NCBI GenBank assembly: GCA_964626685.1
Contig: CAZVJY010000001.1
Span: forward strand, 124,001-188,000
Source: RGEC01 sp964626685
GTDB lineage: Bacteria; Bacteroidota; Bacteroidia; NS11-12g; UBA955
DNA length: 64,000 nucleotides
Direction: 5' to 3'
The translations under genes and the position numbers were made by a program. Every line of letters begins with the position of its first letter. The first letter of the stretch is position 1. Below the pieces are notes generated by a model. It did no database searches. It had not been told where the DNA came from and was given only the letters and a program-made list of their open reading frames with translations. Shown here one piece after another: positions 30,359-39,239 of the stretch.

Positions 30359-30366
30359 TAACTTTG
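30359..30366 (+). promoter_or_regulatory. Promoter -7 element upstream of the TPP riboswitch (TAACTTTG)
   Basis: Perfect TAnnTTTG followed by C. Transcription from here would start just before the aptamer at 30373. Confidence 0.68.
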
Positions 30367-30372
30367 CTCCTG

Positions 30373-30452
30373 CATTCGGGGTGCTTTCCCAAAGGAAACG
30401 CTGAGACTATACCCGTAATACCTGATCAGGATAATGCCTGCGCAGGGAAATG
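30373..30452 (+). promoter_or_regulatory. TPP riboswitch (THI element) aptamer
   Basis: The conserved blocks appear in order: CGGGGTGC at 30377-30384, CGCTGAGACTATACCCG at 30399-30415, ACCTGATCAGGATAATGCC at 30420-30438, and GCGCAGGGAA at 30440-30449. The closing stem pairs CATT (30373-30376) with AATG (30449-30452). TPP riboswitches bind thiamine pyrophosphate and turn off thiamine synthesis or uptake genes. It precedes a TonB receptor by 47 nt, as known for outer-membrane thiamine receptors of Bacteroidota. Confidence 0.93.
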
Positions 30453-30475
30453 TGTTGCCTTCAAACAGGCCTCCC

Positions 30476-30499
30476 GGATGCTAAAACCCATATGCATCC
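30476..30499 (+). promoter_or_regulatory. Hairpin abutting the start codon, possible riboswitch expression platform
   Basis: GGATGC (30476-30481) and GCATCC (30494-30499) are perfectly complementary around a 12-nt loop, and the stem ends exactly at the ATG at 30500. There is no T-run, so control would be translational rather than by termination. A weaker GCCT/AGGC hairpin lies just upstream at 30457-30470. Confidence 0.5.
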
Positions 30500-32761
30500 A
30501 TGAAAAAAACACTCATAACCATCGTTTTTATTGCAGCTTTAGGCCGGCTGTTTTCAGAAAGCAGCTATGACAGCATCCGTTCATTTACCGACACCCTTCC
30601 CCGCAGTAAAAGCATTGAGGAAGTAATGGTCTCGGCAACAAGAGCCACATCAGGCACACCGATTGCCCAAACCACCGTATCACGCAGGGATATTCAGATA
30701 CAAAATACAGGACGCGATCTTCCTGTGCTTCTGCAGTTTCAGCCAGGCGTAACCGTTACTACCGATGCCGGTGCCGGTATTGGCTATACCGGAATCCGCG
30801 TGCGAGGCAGCGATGCCACACGCACCAATGTTACGGTAAACGGGGTACCCATCAACGATGCAGAAAGCCACGGAACATTTTGGGTGAATATGCCCGATAT
30901 GGCCACAGGACTGTCCAGCGTGCAAATTCAGCGGGGTGCAGGAACCAGCACGCACGGTGCAGGAGCCTTTGGCGCTACCGTAAACATGCAAACTTTTAGT
31001 TCTGAGAAACCGTACATGCTGTTCAGTAACACTGCAGGTAGTTTTGGCACCCTGCGCCACTCCATTTCGGGCGGTACCGGACTCATCAATAATCACTGGA
31101 CCGCTGATTTCAGGCTGTCTTCCATCAACAGCGACGGCTTTGTGGACAGAGCCTCAAGTAAACTGCGTTCCTACATGGCAGCACTGGGCTATCAGGGCAA
31201 AGGCTGGTCGGTAAAGTGGATGTCTTTTGGCGGTAAAGAACAAACCTATCAGGCCTGGTGGGGTGTACCCAAGGAAAAACTGCAGGGTTCTGAATCCGAT
31301 TTGCTGAACCACTATTACCGGAATCTGGGTGTAACATACAAAACCGCAGCTGATTCTGTGAACCTATTCAGTTCAAACCCAAGATCCTATAATTATTACA
31401 CCTATCCCAGGGAAATAGACGATTACACCCAAAACCACCACCATATTTACTTTACGGCCAAAACCGGTGAACAAAGCTTCCTCAACGCAACCCTCTATTA
31501 TACCCGTGGCTTTGGCTTTTTCGAACAGTTCCGCCACCGTGACAGGCTTTCAAATTATCTGCTTCCGCCCACCATTATAGGAAATGACACCATCACACGC
31601 AGTGATATCGTTCGCCGCCGCTGGCTGGATAACCATTTGCTGGGAAGCAACCTCAGTTGGAACCACAGAACGGAAAAATCCGAATGGATACTCGGACTGG
31701 GCTTCAATGAATACCGCGGAAAACATTACGGTCGCATTGTATGGGCTTCGCAGGCGCCACAGGCCAATCCCGATCAGTCCTATTACGATGGTACCGGATT
31801 TAAAAGCGACGCCTCCGTTTTTGTTAAAAACACGCGTAAATGGAATCAAAATCTGCAAACATGGATTGACCTTCAGTACAGGAAGGTTTACCACTCCGGC
31901 AGAGGAACCGACAACGACCTTCGTAATATCGATTTCACCGGCAATTTCGGCTTCTTTAACCCAAAAGCAGGATTAACATACCAAATCAACAACCATAGTT
32001 TTTACAGCAGTGTAAGTATTGCCAATAGAGAGCCTTCGCGCAGTGATTTTACTGATCATAAAACCGGTGATATACCCAAACCGGAAAGGCTCACAGATTG
32101 GGAAATCGGCTGGAATCATACCGGCAAAACTGGTTCGCTGTTTATAAATGTTTATTACATGAATTACCGAAATCAGCTGGTGTTAACCGGTGAAGTAAAC
32201 GATGTGGGATCGCCGCTGAGACGCAATGTGGATGAAAGTTTCCGCCGTGGCATTGAAATGGGTTTTGAGCAGAGATTAGCATCAAAGCTGAAAACAGGCG
32301 GCAACCTTGCTCTCAGCCAGAACCGAATCAAACGCATTGTGAATGTAATCCCCGATTATTTTACTTACCAACAAAATGACAGTGTATTCAACAATGCACC
32401 CATCGCTATGTCTCCAGGCATAAATGGAGCAATCTGGCTCGAATACGCCTTCATGAAAAATACCAGTGTGCGTTATATTCACAAGTATGTTGGCAGGCAA
32501 TACCTCGACAACACCGGCGACAAATACCGCAGCCTGAATCCCTACCATTTTGGTGAGCTTTGGCTGCAAAAAAGTTACACCCTGAAGTCAGGCGCATCTG
32601 TCGATATTCAATTCCAGGTCCTAAATGTTTTCAATGCGATGTACGCGTCAAACGGCTATACCTTTATGTACACATATGGAAGCCGCGACATTACCCAGGA
32701 AGTATTTCTTTATCCGCAAGCGGGAAGGAATGTCATGGGAGGCATTACGTTGCGATTCTAA
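30500..32761 (+). CDS. TPP-riboswitch-controlled TonB-dependent receptor (probable thiamine/precursor uptake)
   Basis: 753 residues. Signal peptide MKKTLITIVFIAALGRLFSES. The plug domain starts at about residue 34 (SIEEVMVSATRATSG) and includes GIRVRGSDATRTNVTVNGVPIND and the plug-end GAGAFGATVNMQT. The barrel ends in an aromatic residue (GGITLRF). Receptors under THI-element control in Bacteroidota are predicted outer-membrane transporters for thiamine or its precursors, and one from Bacteroides is studied as an OM thiamine transporter. No inner-membrane PnuT or thiamine kinase is adjacent, so the rest of the route is elsewhere. The ligand is inferred from the riboswitch. Confidence 0.88.
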   Translation: MKKTLITIVFIAALGRLFSESSYDSIRSFTDTLPRSKSIEEVMVSATRATSGTPIAQTTVSRRDIQIQNTGRDLPVLLQFQPGVTVTTDAGAGIGYTGIRVRGSDATRTNVTVNGVPINDAESHGTFWVNMPDMATGLSSVQIQRGAGTSTHGAGAFGATVNMQTFSSEKPYMLFSNTAGSFGTLRHSISGGTGLINNHWTADFRLSSINSDGFVDRASSKLRSYMAALGYQGKGWSVKWMSFGGKEQTYQAWWGVPKEKLQGSESDLLNHYYRNLGVTYKTAADSVNLFSSNPRSYNYYTYPREIDDYTQNHHHIYFTAKTGEQSFLNATLYYTRGFGFFEQFRHRDRLSNYLLPPTIIGNDTITRSDIVRRRWLDNHLLGSNLSWNHRTEKSEWILGLGFNEYRGKHYGRIVWASQAPQANPDQSYYDGTGFKSDASVFVKNTRKWNQNLQTWIDLQYRKVYHSGRGTDNDLRNIDFTGNFGFFNPKAGLTYQINNHSFYSSVSIANREPSRSDFTDHKTGDIPKPERLTDWEIGWNHTGKTGSLFINVYYMNYRNQLVLTGEVNDVGSPLRRNVDESFRRGIEMGFEQRLASKLKTGGNLALSQNRIKRIVNVIPDYFTYQQNDSVFNNAPIAMSPGINGAIWLEYAFMKNTSVRYIHKYVGRQYLDNTGDKYRSLNPYHFGELWLQKSYTLKSGASVDIQFQVLNVFNAMYASNGYTFMYTYGSRDITQEVFLYPQAGRNVMGGITLRF

Positions 32762-32851
32762 TGGATTCCAAAGGGTGATTTACCCCCAGGTATTACATAC
32801 TTCCCTTAGAAACACCTGGCTAATAACACCCACAAAAGAGATGATTGTGTG

Positions 32852-33598
32852 CTATGAATTCATTCCTCGCTGCCGTACCACCTCGTAGAGTGCTATGCCT
32901 GCGGCGACGGATACATTCAGCGAACCCACACCTTCTTTCATCATGGGTATGCGGAACTGCACATCACATAATTTGCGGGTATCGGTAGCAAGTCCCTTTT
33001 CTTCATCGCCCAGAATCAATGCTATGGGCCCAGTTAGAGTCGCTTCATGCAGGGAGACTGTGGCTTTTTCAGTGGCTCCGGCCAACATTAAACCACTGTT
33101 TTTTATCAGTTTCAGTCCGTGATACAGGCTTTGAACCCTGCATACGGGAAGATGCATTAGCGCGCCGGCTGAGGTTTTCACGGCATCTGCATTGATGGCC
33201 GCACCGCCTTTTTCGGGCACCACAATGCCGTGGGCCCCTGCACAGTAGGCACTGCGCGCTATAGCTCCAAAATTGCGAACATCTGTCACTCCGTCGAGCA
33301 CAATCAAAAACGGGTCTTCACCTTTTTCATAAGCCATGGCCACAACCTGATCAATGGTAGCAAAATCAACTGCAGACAAAGCTGCTATAATGCCCTGGTG
33401 ATTACCATTGATCATTCGGTTCAGCCGCTCGGCAGGAACCTGTTTCCACAGTATTTTATGGTCGCGCAACAACCCTAAAACCTCTCTCAGAGCGGGATTT
33501 ACCGTACCCTCCTGCACCCAAACCTTGTCAATTGTCTGACCGGAGCGGATGGCTTCTTCAACCGGGTGAATCCCGTAAATAAAATTACCTTTCTTCAT
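32852..33598 (-). CDS. rlmB: 23S rRNA (guanosine-2'-O-)-methyltransferase RlmB (SpoU family)
   Basis: SPOUT-class enzyme that methylates the ribose of G2251 in the peptidyl-transferase centre; 248 residues. The N-terminal substrate-binding domain starts KKGNFIYGIHPVEEAI. The three SpoU motifs are present: DGVTDVRNFGAIARSAYCAG, ALILGDEEKGL and IPMMKEGVGSLNVSVAAGIAL, the last forming the deep knot that binds SAM. The start ATG at 33598 lies just after the terminator of the DUF2723 gene on the same strand, so rlmB is probably transcribed separately or by read-through; no clear TAnnTTTG element is visible upstream. Confidence 0.94.
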   Translation of the reverse strand: MKKGNFIYGIHPVEEAIRSGQTIDKVWVQEGTVNPALREVLGLLRDHKILWKQVPAERLNRMINGNHQGIIAALSAVDFATIDQVVAMAYEKGEDPFLIVLDGVTDVRNFGAIARSAYCAGAHGIVVPEKGGAAINADAVKTSAGALMHLPVCRVQSLYHGLKLIKNSGLMLAGATEKATVSLHEATLTGPIALILGDEEKGLATDTRKLCDVQFRIPMMKEGVGSLNVSVAAGIALYEVVRQRGMNS

Positions 33599-33601
33599 GA
33601 T

Positions 33602-33628
33602 AAAAAAACCCCGCCAAAGCGGGGTTTT
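33602..33628 (-). terminator. Intrinsic terminator after the DUF2723 gene
   Basis: A 10-bp stem AAAACCCCGC / GCGGGGTTTT with a 4-nt loop is followed on the minus strand by a run of T. It lies 5 bp after the DUF2723 stop and 3 bp before the rlmB start. Confidence 0.85.
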
Positions 33629-33633
33629 GAAAA

Positions 33634-36600
33634 TTATTGTGCAATGCTTTGCAGCATGTTTTTATACTTGGTTTCCAGATCCTTCATACCTTTTTGGCCT
33701 GCAAACAACATGGATTGCTGAATCAGGTACTGGCTGTTTCCGATTTCACGCTGAGCCCATTCCTCATCATCCCAGCGGCTGAAATATTTGGCAAACTGAA
33801 CACATTCTTCCATTGCCCTGTTTAACACCTGTTTGCCCTTTTCAACCTCACCCAGGTTAATGAGCGTGATTCCCATTTCCGTTTTAATATCGCGGCGAAT
33901 AGGACACACCTTTTCGGGCATCTCGGTAAGCATTTTCTGAATCACTTCAATGCCGCGTTTCCGGTACACTTCCACGCTGTCACCCATTACTTTTTCAAAG
34001 GTGGCCACATCCCTGAATCCGGGAGGAGGTACAGTGATATTAAGACTGTCCTTGGCTTTCATGTAGGTTTTATAGTTATCCACCTCAGAATAGTAGTATT
34101 TTGCCAGCATTAGCGACATTTGCTGTAAATCGCCGGGCACATAGGCTGCTTTGTCATCCAGGTAGAAGTTCTTTTTCTCCTTCATGCCATAGTAGCGGTA
34201 CTTGTGCACCAGGTTGCGGTAAGTGACATAATCATTGATTTTGCGCGGCTGTCCACCGTCAGCACCACCGTTCACAGGCACAAAACGATATACAAGGCCT
34301 TCCAGCTGCAGGTAACTATTCAGGAAGTTAAAATCATACCCACTTACCGAGGTGAAATAAATAGGACGCTTCCAGCCCTGTGCAGCATTGGTGGCAATAA
34401 GATCATAAACTACTATATCGCCTTTGGTAATATAATTTCCTCCAATATTGAATTTCAGCGTATCTACAATCAGGTTTTGGTCTTTGGGGCTAACCACTCC
34501 GGCTTTGATAACGGCTGCCTTATCAATAGGCAGATAAGCCGAGAAACCATTGAGCTTCACGTTTTCAGAACCTTCATTTCTGTTGGCCTTCACCAGCTCA
34601 TCAATCATCGCTCTCAACGATTTGGGACTGGCGTTGGTGCGGTCTATTTCTACGCCATACTCAAAACTGCCGGTTTGCAGATCGCGCTTGGTAACGGTGA
34701 GCGGAAGCGGTTCTGAATCGTATACTTTGTCCAGCAGCACTGAACTATACCATTCTGTAGGCAGCAGGCTCTGGTTGATAATTCGTACATCAGTACGGAT
34801 GCCTTCCACATTCTGGGCATACCAAAGCGGGTAGGTATCGTTATCGCCGTTACAAAACAGAATGGCATTGGGCTCCAGCTGATTCAGGAAGTTCTTCGCC
34901 ATATCTATTCCTATATACCGACCGCTGCGGTCATGATCATCCCAGTTTTGATATGCCATGTTCACAGGCACTAGCAGGGTGCACGCAGCTGCAGAAACGA
35001 TAGCTGCGTTCTGTTTCAGGCGCTTGGTTAGCAAATCCGCCACAGCAATTACACCCAGACCCACCCAGATACAGAAAGTCTGGAATGAGCCTACCAGCGA
35101 ATAGTCACGCTCGCGCGGCTCATAAGGAGGCTGGTTCATGTATACGTTGATGAGCACACCGGTGAACAGGAACAAAGTCATCACCAGCCAAAAATCTTTG
35201 CGTCTGGCACTATAATGGGCAAGCAGACCCAGAATTCCCAGCAGCAAAGGCAGGAAATAATAGGCATTGCGGCCTTTTTGGTCTTTGTAGTAATCAGGTA
35301 AATCCTTTTTGGGACCAACCACCAGTCTGTCTACAGGACCGATACCGGAGAACCAGTTCCCATCAAAGCGGGTGTTGCCGGTTACAGCCTGCTGATCGTT
35401 GAAGCGACCCACAAAATTCCACATAAAATAACGGATGTACATATGACCAATCTGGTACTTGAAGAAGAACTGCAGATTGTTTCCCATCGAGGGTATTTCA
35501 TATTCCAGGTACTGCAAATCCTGCTGTTCCTGAGGAGTGAGTTTTCCTTTGCTTCTTAGTTCCTCAATGGTTGCCTGCACTTCTCCCATGCCGCCCCATT
35601 CGCGGAAGCCTTTGGCATCGGCCGGCTTGTTGCTTTTGCCCATACGGGGAAACAGGGTCATAAATTCTTCATCATACACGGGCTCATAGTTTTCGCCACC
35701 CTCTTCGTATTTGGTCTCACCTTTGAAATACTTTTTGTGGGTAGTTTCAAAATCTACCTGGGGTGCATTAAAAAACGGACCTTTAACCAGCGGGCGGTCA
35801 CCATACTGTTCACGGGTAATGTAACCGTAGAACTTGTAGGGATCTTCCGGGTTGTTCATATCGATGGCAGTATTGGCCATGGAACGGATAATAACCATGG
35901 CATAAGAAGAATAGCCCACAATAATGAAGGTAATACTCAGCAGCAGTGTATTCCAATTCTTCAAACCCTTTTTGTGGGTATACCACAACAGGACAGCCAA
36001 AGCCACAAAAATGGCAAAGACAGAGAATATGGCACCGCTATAGAAGGGCATTCCAAAATCGTTCACAAACAGTTTATCGGTTCGGGAAATGAGCCATGGA
36101 ATACCGGGATAGATTACTTTCATGACAAAACCAAGGGCAAGAATAGCAGCCCCGAATGCCAGCAACACCCCTTTGGTGGTGGTTTGGAAACGGCGGAAAT
36201 AATACGCCAGGCAAACTGCAGGAATTACGAGCAGGTTAAGCATGTGCGTGCCCAGGGCAAGGCCCGTAACAAATCCGATGAAAACCAGCCAGCGGTCTGC
36301 ATTCGGACTGTCAGCCTGCCTGTCCCAGCGAAGTATAGCCCAGAATGTGAGGGCGGTAAAGAATGAACTTAATGCATATACCTCTGATTCCACAGCGCTG
36401 AACCAGAAGCTATCGATGAAGGTATTGGAAAGCGCAGCAACCACACCCGCAGCAATGATGAGAAAATTGCGGTTATCTCTGTCGGCTGAAACAATCCTGT
36501 CGGCAAAGTGGGTGGTTATCCAGAAGGTGAACATTACGCAACCTGCACTGGAAACAGCAGAAAGCATATTTACCCAGAATCCTACCTTTTCCGGGGTATC

Positions 36601-36804
36601 GGCCAACAGTGAAAACAGACGGCCAATCATCAGAAAGAAAGGGGCACCGGGCGGGTGAACCACCTGTAACCGGTATGCGGCACTGATAAATTCACCGCAG
36701 TCCCACAAACTCACAGAGGGCTCGAGGGTCAGGGTATACACCACCAAGGCTATGGCAAACATAGCCCAGCCACCAATCAGGTTCATCAATTTAAAGTTCT
36801 TCAT
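33634..36804 (-). CDS. DUF2723 (GT117/TMEM260-like) membrane glycosyltransferase
   Basis: 1056 residues. The N-terminal ~340 and a middle block (about 480-620) contain many hydrophobic helices. The N-terminus has the family motif SVSLWDCGEFISAAYRLQVV with Asp and Glu in the first periplasmic loop (like the DE pair of GT-C enzymes), then HPPGAPFFLMIGRLFSLL. The C-terminal ~400 residues are soluble and end in an all-helical (TPR-like) region. The DUF2723 family includes vertebrate TMEM260, a protein O-mannosyltransferase, and bacterial members proposed to glycosylate secreted proteins. The lipid-linked donor and target in this organism are unknown. TAATTTCG at 36837-36844 (one mismatch to TAnnTTTG) may be its promoter. 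Confidence 0.87.
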   Translation of the reverse strand: MKNFKLMNLIGGWAMFAIALVVYTLTLEPSVSLWDCGEFISAAYRLQVVHPPGAPFFLMIGRLFSLLADTPEKVGFWVNMLSAVSSAGCVMFTFWITTHFADRIVSADRDNRNFLIIAAGVVAALSNTFIDSFWFSAVESEVYALSSFFTALTFWAILRWDRQADSPNADRWLVFIGFVTGLALGTHMLNLLVIPAVCLAYYFRRFQTTTKGVLLAFGAAILALGFVMKVIYPGIPWLISRTDKLFVNDFGMPFYSGAIFSVFAIFVALAVLLWYTHKKGLKNWNTLLLSITFIIVGYSSYAMVIIRSMANTAIDMNNPEDPYKFYGYITREQYGDRPLVKGPFFNAPQVDFETTHKKYFKGETKYEEGGENYEPVYDEEFMTLFPRMGKSNKPADAKGFREWGGMGEVQATIEELRSKGKLTPQEQQDLQYLEYEIPSMGNNLQFFFKYQIGHMYIRYFMWNFVGRFNDQQAVTGNTRFDGNWFSGIGPVDRLVVGPKKDLPDYYKDQKGRNAYYFLPLLLGILGLLAHYSARRKDFWLVMTLFLFTGVLINVYMNQPPYEPRERDYSLVGSFQTFCIWVGLGVIAVADLLTKRLKQNAAIVSAAACTLLVPVNMAYQNWDDHDRSGRYIGIDMAKNFLNQLEPNAILFCNGDNDTYPLWYAQNVEGIRTDVRIINQSLLPTEWYSSVLLDKVYDSEPLPLTVTKRDLQTGSFEYGVEIDRTNASPKSLRAMIDELVKANRNEGSENVKLNGFSAYLPIDKAAVIKAGVVSPKDQNLIVDTLKFNIGGNYITKGDIVVYDLIATNAAQGWKRPIYFTSVSGYDFNFLNSYLQLEGLVYRFVPVNGGADGGQPRKINDYVTYRNLVHKYRYYGMKEKKNFYLDDKAAYVPGDLQQMSLMLAKYYYSEVDNYKTYMKAKDSLNITVPPPGFRDVATFEKVMGDSVEVYRKRGIEVIQKMLTEMPEKVCPIRRDIKTEMGITLINLGEVEKGKQVLNRAMEECVQFAKYFSRWDDEEWAQREIGNSQYLIQQSMLFAGQKGMKDLETKYKNMLQSIAQ

Positions 36805-36853
36805 TATCGTTTATAGTTTCGAAAAGAGATATTTGGCGAAATTAACGGATTGC

Positions 36854-38392
36854 TCAGGGTTTTGAAAATGAAATTTTACTTATTGCATTTTCCAGCCGAA
36901 GCAGAATATTATTCCTCCCGATAAGTGCAATCATTTCCCAAATTGGAGCACCGGCACCTTTTCCACTCACAGCAAGCCTCAGCGGCTGCAATAATTCACC
37001 GGTTTTTAATGCGTTTTCTTCACAATATGCTTTAAATGCATTTTCATAATCCAAAGCGGTTGCGTTTTCAGCAAGTGCAGAAAACTTTAGCCTGATACCA
37101 TCGATGTGGGTTCCGGTTTCCGGTTTCCACTTTTTGGATACCACATCAGCATCATATGTTTCCGGAGTGGCGAAGAAATAGGTGCCTTCCGATATGATAT
37201 CACGGGCAAACTGCACTTTTTCACGCATCAACACCACCACCTGTTCCAGGTAAGCATCGGTGGCTTCATACCCGGATGCCAGCATTTGGGGTTTAATCAT
37301 TGACGCAACTTCTGCCGTAGATTTCTTTTGCAAATACTGCTGGTTGAACCAGAACGCCTTCTGCACATCAAACTTGGCACCGCTTTTACTCACTTTTTCG
37401 AGGCTGAAAGCTTCAATAAGCTCATCCATGGAAAACAACTCACGGTTATCACTGGGATGCCATCCAAGCAGTGCGAGCATGTTGGCCACCGCATCAGGGA
37501 AATAACCACTCTCGCGGTAACCACTGCTCACCTCACCTGTTTTGGGATCGGTCCACTGTAGTGGGAAAACGGGAAATCCAAGGCGGTCCCCATCCCGTTT
37601 GCTCAGTTTTCCGTTGCCTTCAGGTTTCAGCAGCAATGGCAGATGAGCAAATTCGGGCATTACTTCTTCCCACCCAAGGTAGCGGTAGAGCATCACATGC
37701 AACGGTGCGCTGGGAAGCCATTCTTCACCCCGGATAACATGGCTGATACCCATGAGGTAATCATCCACCACGTTGGCAAGATGGTAGGTGGGCATACCAT
37801 CGCTTTTCAGCAGTACTTTATCATCAAGTTGCGCGGTGTTCACGGTAACCCAGCCACGGATTATGTCATGAAACCGCACTTCTTCTTTTCTGGGTAATTT
37901 TATTCGGATTACATAAGGAGCCCCGCTTTCAAGCCTTGCCTTCACGTCGTCTGCCGGCAATGTAAGCGAGTTTTTCATGCTCATGCGGCTGATGCTGTCA
38001 TAAGCAGGCTGCATCTGGCTTGCCTCTAGCCGTTTGCGCATTTGTTCCAGATCTTCTTCTGTATCGAAGGCATAATAGGCAAATCCACGTTCCACCAGAT
38101 CATAAGCATACTGGGCATATATTCCCTTCCGTTCGCTTTGCCTGTAAGGCGCATGTGGACCGCCATGCTCAGGACCTTCGTCAATTTCAATGCCAACCCA
38201 TTTCAGGGCATCAATGATATATGCTTCTGCACCGGGCACAAAACGGTTCTGATCCGTGTCCTCAATCCTGAGAATCATGGTGCCATTGTGTTTGCGGGCA
38301 AACAGGTAATTATACAATGCGGTGCGCACACCACCAATGTGGAGCGGACCCGTGGGACTGGGGGCGAAACGAACTCTTACGGGACGGGACAT
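36854..38392 (-). CDS. gltX: Glutamyl-tRNA synthetase
   Basis: Charges tRNA-Glu with glutamate. 512 residues, class I synthetase. The HIGH-type motif is FAPSPTGPLHIGGVRTALYN at the N-terminus, RIEDTDQNR binds Glu, and the KMSKS-type loop is KLSKRDGDRLGFP near residue 260. The C-terminal anticodon-binding domain is helical. The N-terminus MSRPVRVRFAPSP and a perfect TATTTTTG promoter element (38401-38408) 8 nt upstream fix the ATG at 38392. It is the first gene of its transcript, downstream of murQ, and precedes the DUF2723 gene on the same strand. No zinc-binding Cys motif was looked for in detail. Confidence 0.96.
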   Translation of the reverse strand: MSRPVRVRFAPSPTGPLHIGGVRTALYNYLFARKHNGTMILRIEDTDQNRFVPGAEAYIIDALKWVGIEIDEGPEHGGPHAPYRQSERKGIYAQYAYDLVERGFAYYAFDTEEDLEQMRKRLEASQMQPAYDSISRMSMKNSLTLPADDVKARLESGAPYVIRIKLPRKEEVRFHDIIRGWVTVNTAQLDDKVLLKSDGMPTYHLANVVDDYLMGISHVIRGEEWLPSAPLHVMLYRYLGWEEVMPEFAHLPLLLKPEGNGKLSKRDGDRLGFPVFPLQWTDPKTGEVSSGYRESGYFPDAVANMLALLGWHPSDNRELFSMDELIEAFSLEKVSKSGAKFDVQKAFWFNQQYLQKKSTAEVASMIKPQMLASGYEATDAYLEQVVVLMREKVQFARDIISEGTYFFATPETYDADVVSKKWKPETGTHIDGIRLKFSALAENATALDYENAFKAYCEENALKTGELLQPLRLAVSGKGAGAPIWEMIALIGRNNILLRLENAISKISFSKP

Positions 38393-38400
38393 AAAGGGCG

Positions 38401-38408
38401 CAAAAATA
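38401..38408 (-). promoter_or_regulatory. Promoter -7 element of gltX (TATTTTTG)
   Basis: Perfect TAnnTTTG followed by C on the minus strand, 8 nt before the gltX ATG. It lies between gltX and murQ. Confidence 0.65.
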
Positions 38409-38435
38409 ACGAATTCCGCCCGGATTTGGGTTAAA

Positions 38436-39239
38436 TCAGGCTGTAGCGGCTTCTACTGCTTTACGCACACTGCCATGTTTCAGCAACATGGCCCTGGCAT
38501 CGGCTTCAGACAAACCCGCTGACTGCATGACCATGCGTGTTCCGCGTTCGATAAGCTTGTCGTTGCTGAGCTGCATATCCACCATTTTATTACCCACTAC
38601 GTGTCCCAGCCGAATCATCACCGATGTTGTTATCATATTTAGCACCATTTTGGTGGCCGTGCCTGCTTTCATACGGGTGCTTCCGGTCACAAATTCAGGG
38701 CCGGTGACCACCTCAACAGGGGCATCGCAGGCAGCCGCAATGGCAGAATCAGGATTACAGACGATGCAGCCGGTGGCAATTCCTCTTTCACGGCAGGCAT
38801 TCAATGCACCCAATACATAAGGCGTTCGTCCGCTGGCAGATATTCCAACCACAACATCATTTTCATTGACTTCATATTGCTGCAAATCCCTGATGCCCTG
38901 CTGCATATCGTCTTCTGCGAACTCCACTGCTTTTCGAATGGCGGTATCTCCGCCGGCGATAATGCCCACCACACGGCCGTGTTCCACACCATAGGTTGGC
39001 GGGCACTCACTGGCATCCACAATTCCCAGGCGGCCGCTGGTACCGGCTCCCATGTAAAATAACCTTCCTCCCCGGCTCATGCGCTCATGAACCATTTCAC
39101 ACAGCGTCGCGATCTGGTTTAGCTTTTCCTGAACGCTGAGGGCAATGCCCATATCTTCGGTATTAATTCCCGTCAACAATTCGGGAAATGAAAGCGTGTG
39201 CAGATTCTGGTGATTGGAATCCTTCTCTGTTATGTTCAT
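38436..39239 (-). CDS. murQ: N-acetylmuramic acid 6-phosphate etherase
   Basis: Cleaves the lactyl ether of MurNAc-6-phosphate to GlcNAc-6-phosphate in peptidoglycan recycling. 267 residues, a SIS-domain protein: YMGAGTSGRLGIVDASECPP with the substrate-binding Ser/Glu, IIAGGDTAIRKAVE, VVGISASGRTPYV and VTGSTRMKAGTATKMVLNM. It is somewhat shorter than the E. coli enzyme (about 298), mainly at the termini, which is common in Bacteroidota. The ATG overlaps the stop of the GH3-family gene (ATGA), so the two are co-translated. A MurNAc transporter or kinase is not in view. Confidence 0.93.
   Translation of the reverse strand: MNITEKDSNHQNLHTLSFPELLTGINTEDMGIALSVQEKLNQIATLCEMVHERMSRGGRLFYMGAGTSGRLGIVDASECPPTYGVEHGRVVGIIAGGDTAIRKAVEFAEDDMQQGIRDLQQYEVNENDVVVGISASGRTPYVLGALNACRERGIATGCIVCNPDSAIAAACDAPVEVVTGPEFVTGSTRMKAGTATKMVLNMITTSVMIRLGHVVGNKMVDMQLSNDKLIERGTRMVMQSAGLSEADARAMLLKHGSVRKAVEAATA

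Noticed and set aside
30457..30470. Small hairpin after the TPP aptamer as a transcription terminator
   Set aside because: Only a 4-bp stem and no T-run follow it; the stem at 30476-30499 next to the ATG is a better expression platform.
32762..32851. CCAGGT/ACCTGG inverted repeat between the TonB receptor and rlmB as a terminator
   Set aside because: The arms are 6 bp with a long spacer and no T-run, so it is weak and I do not list it.
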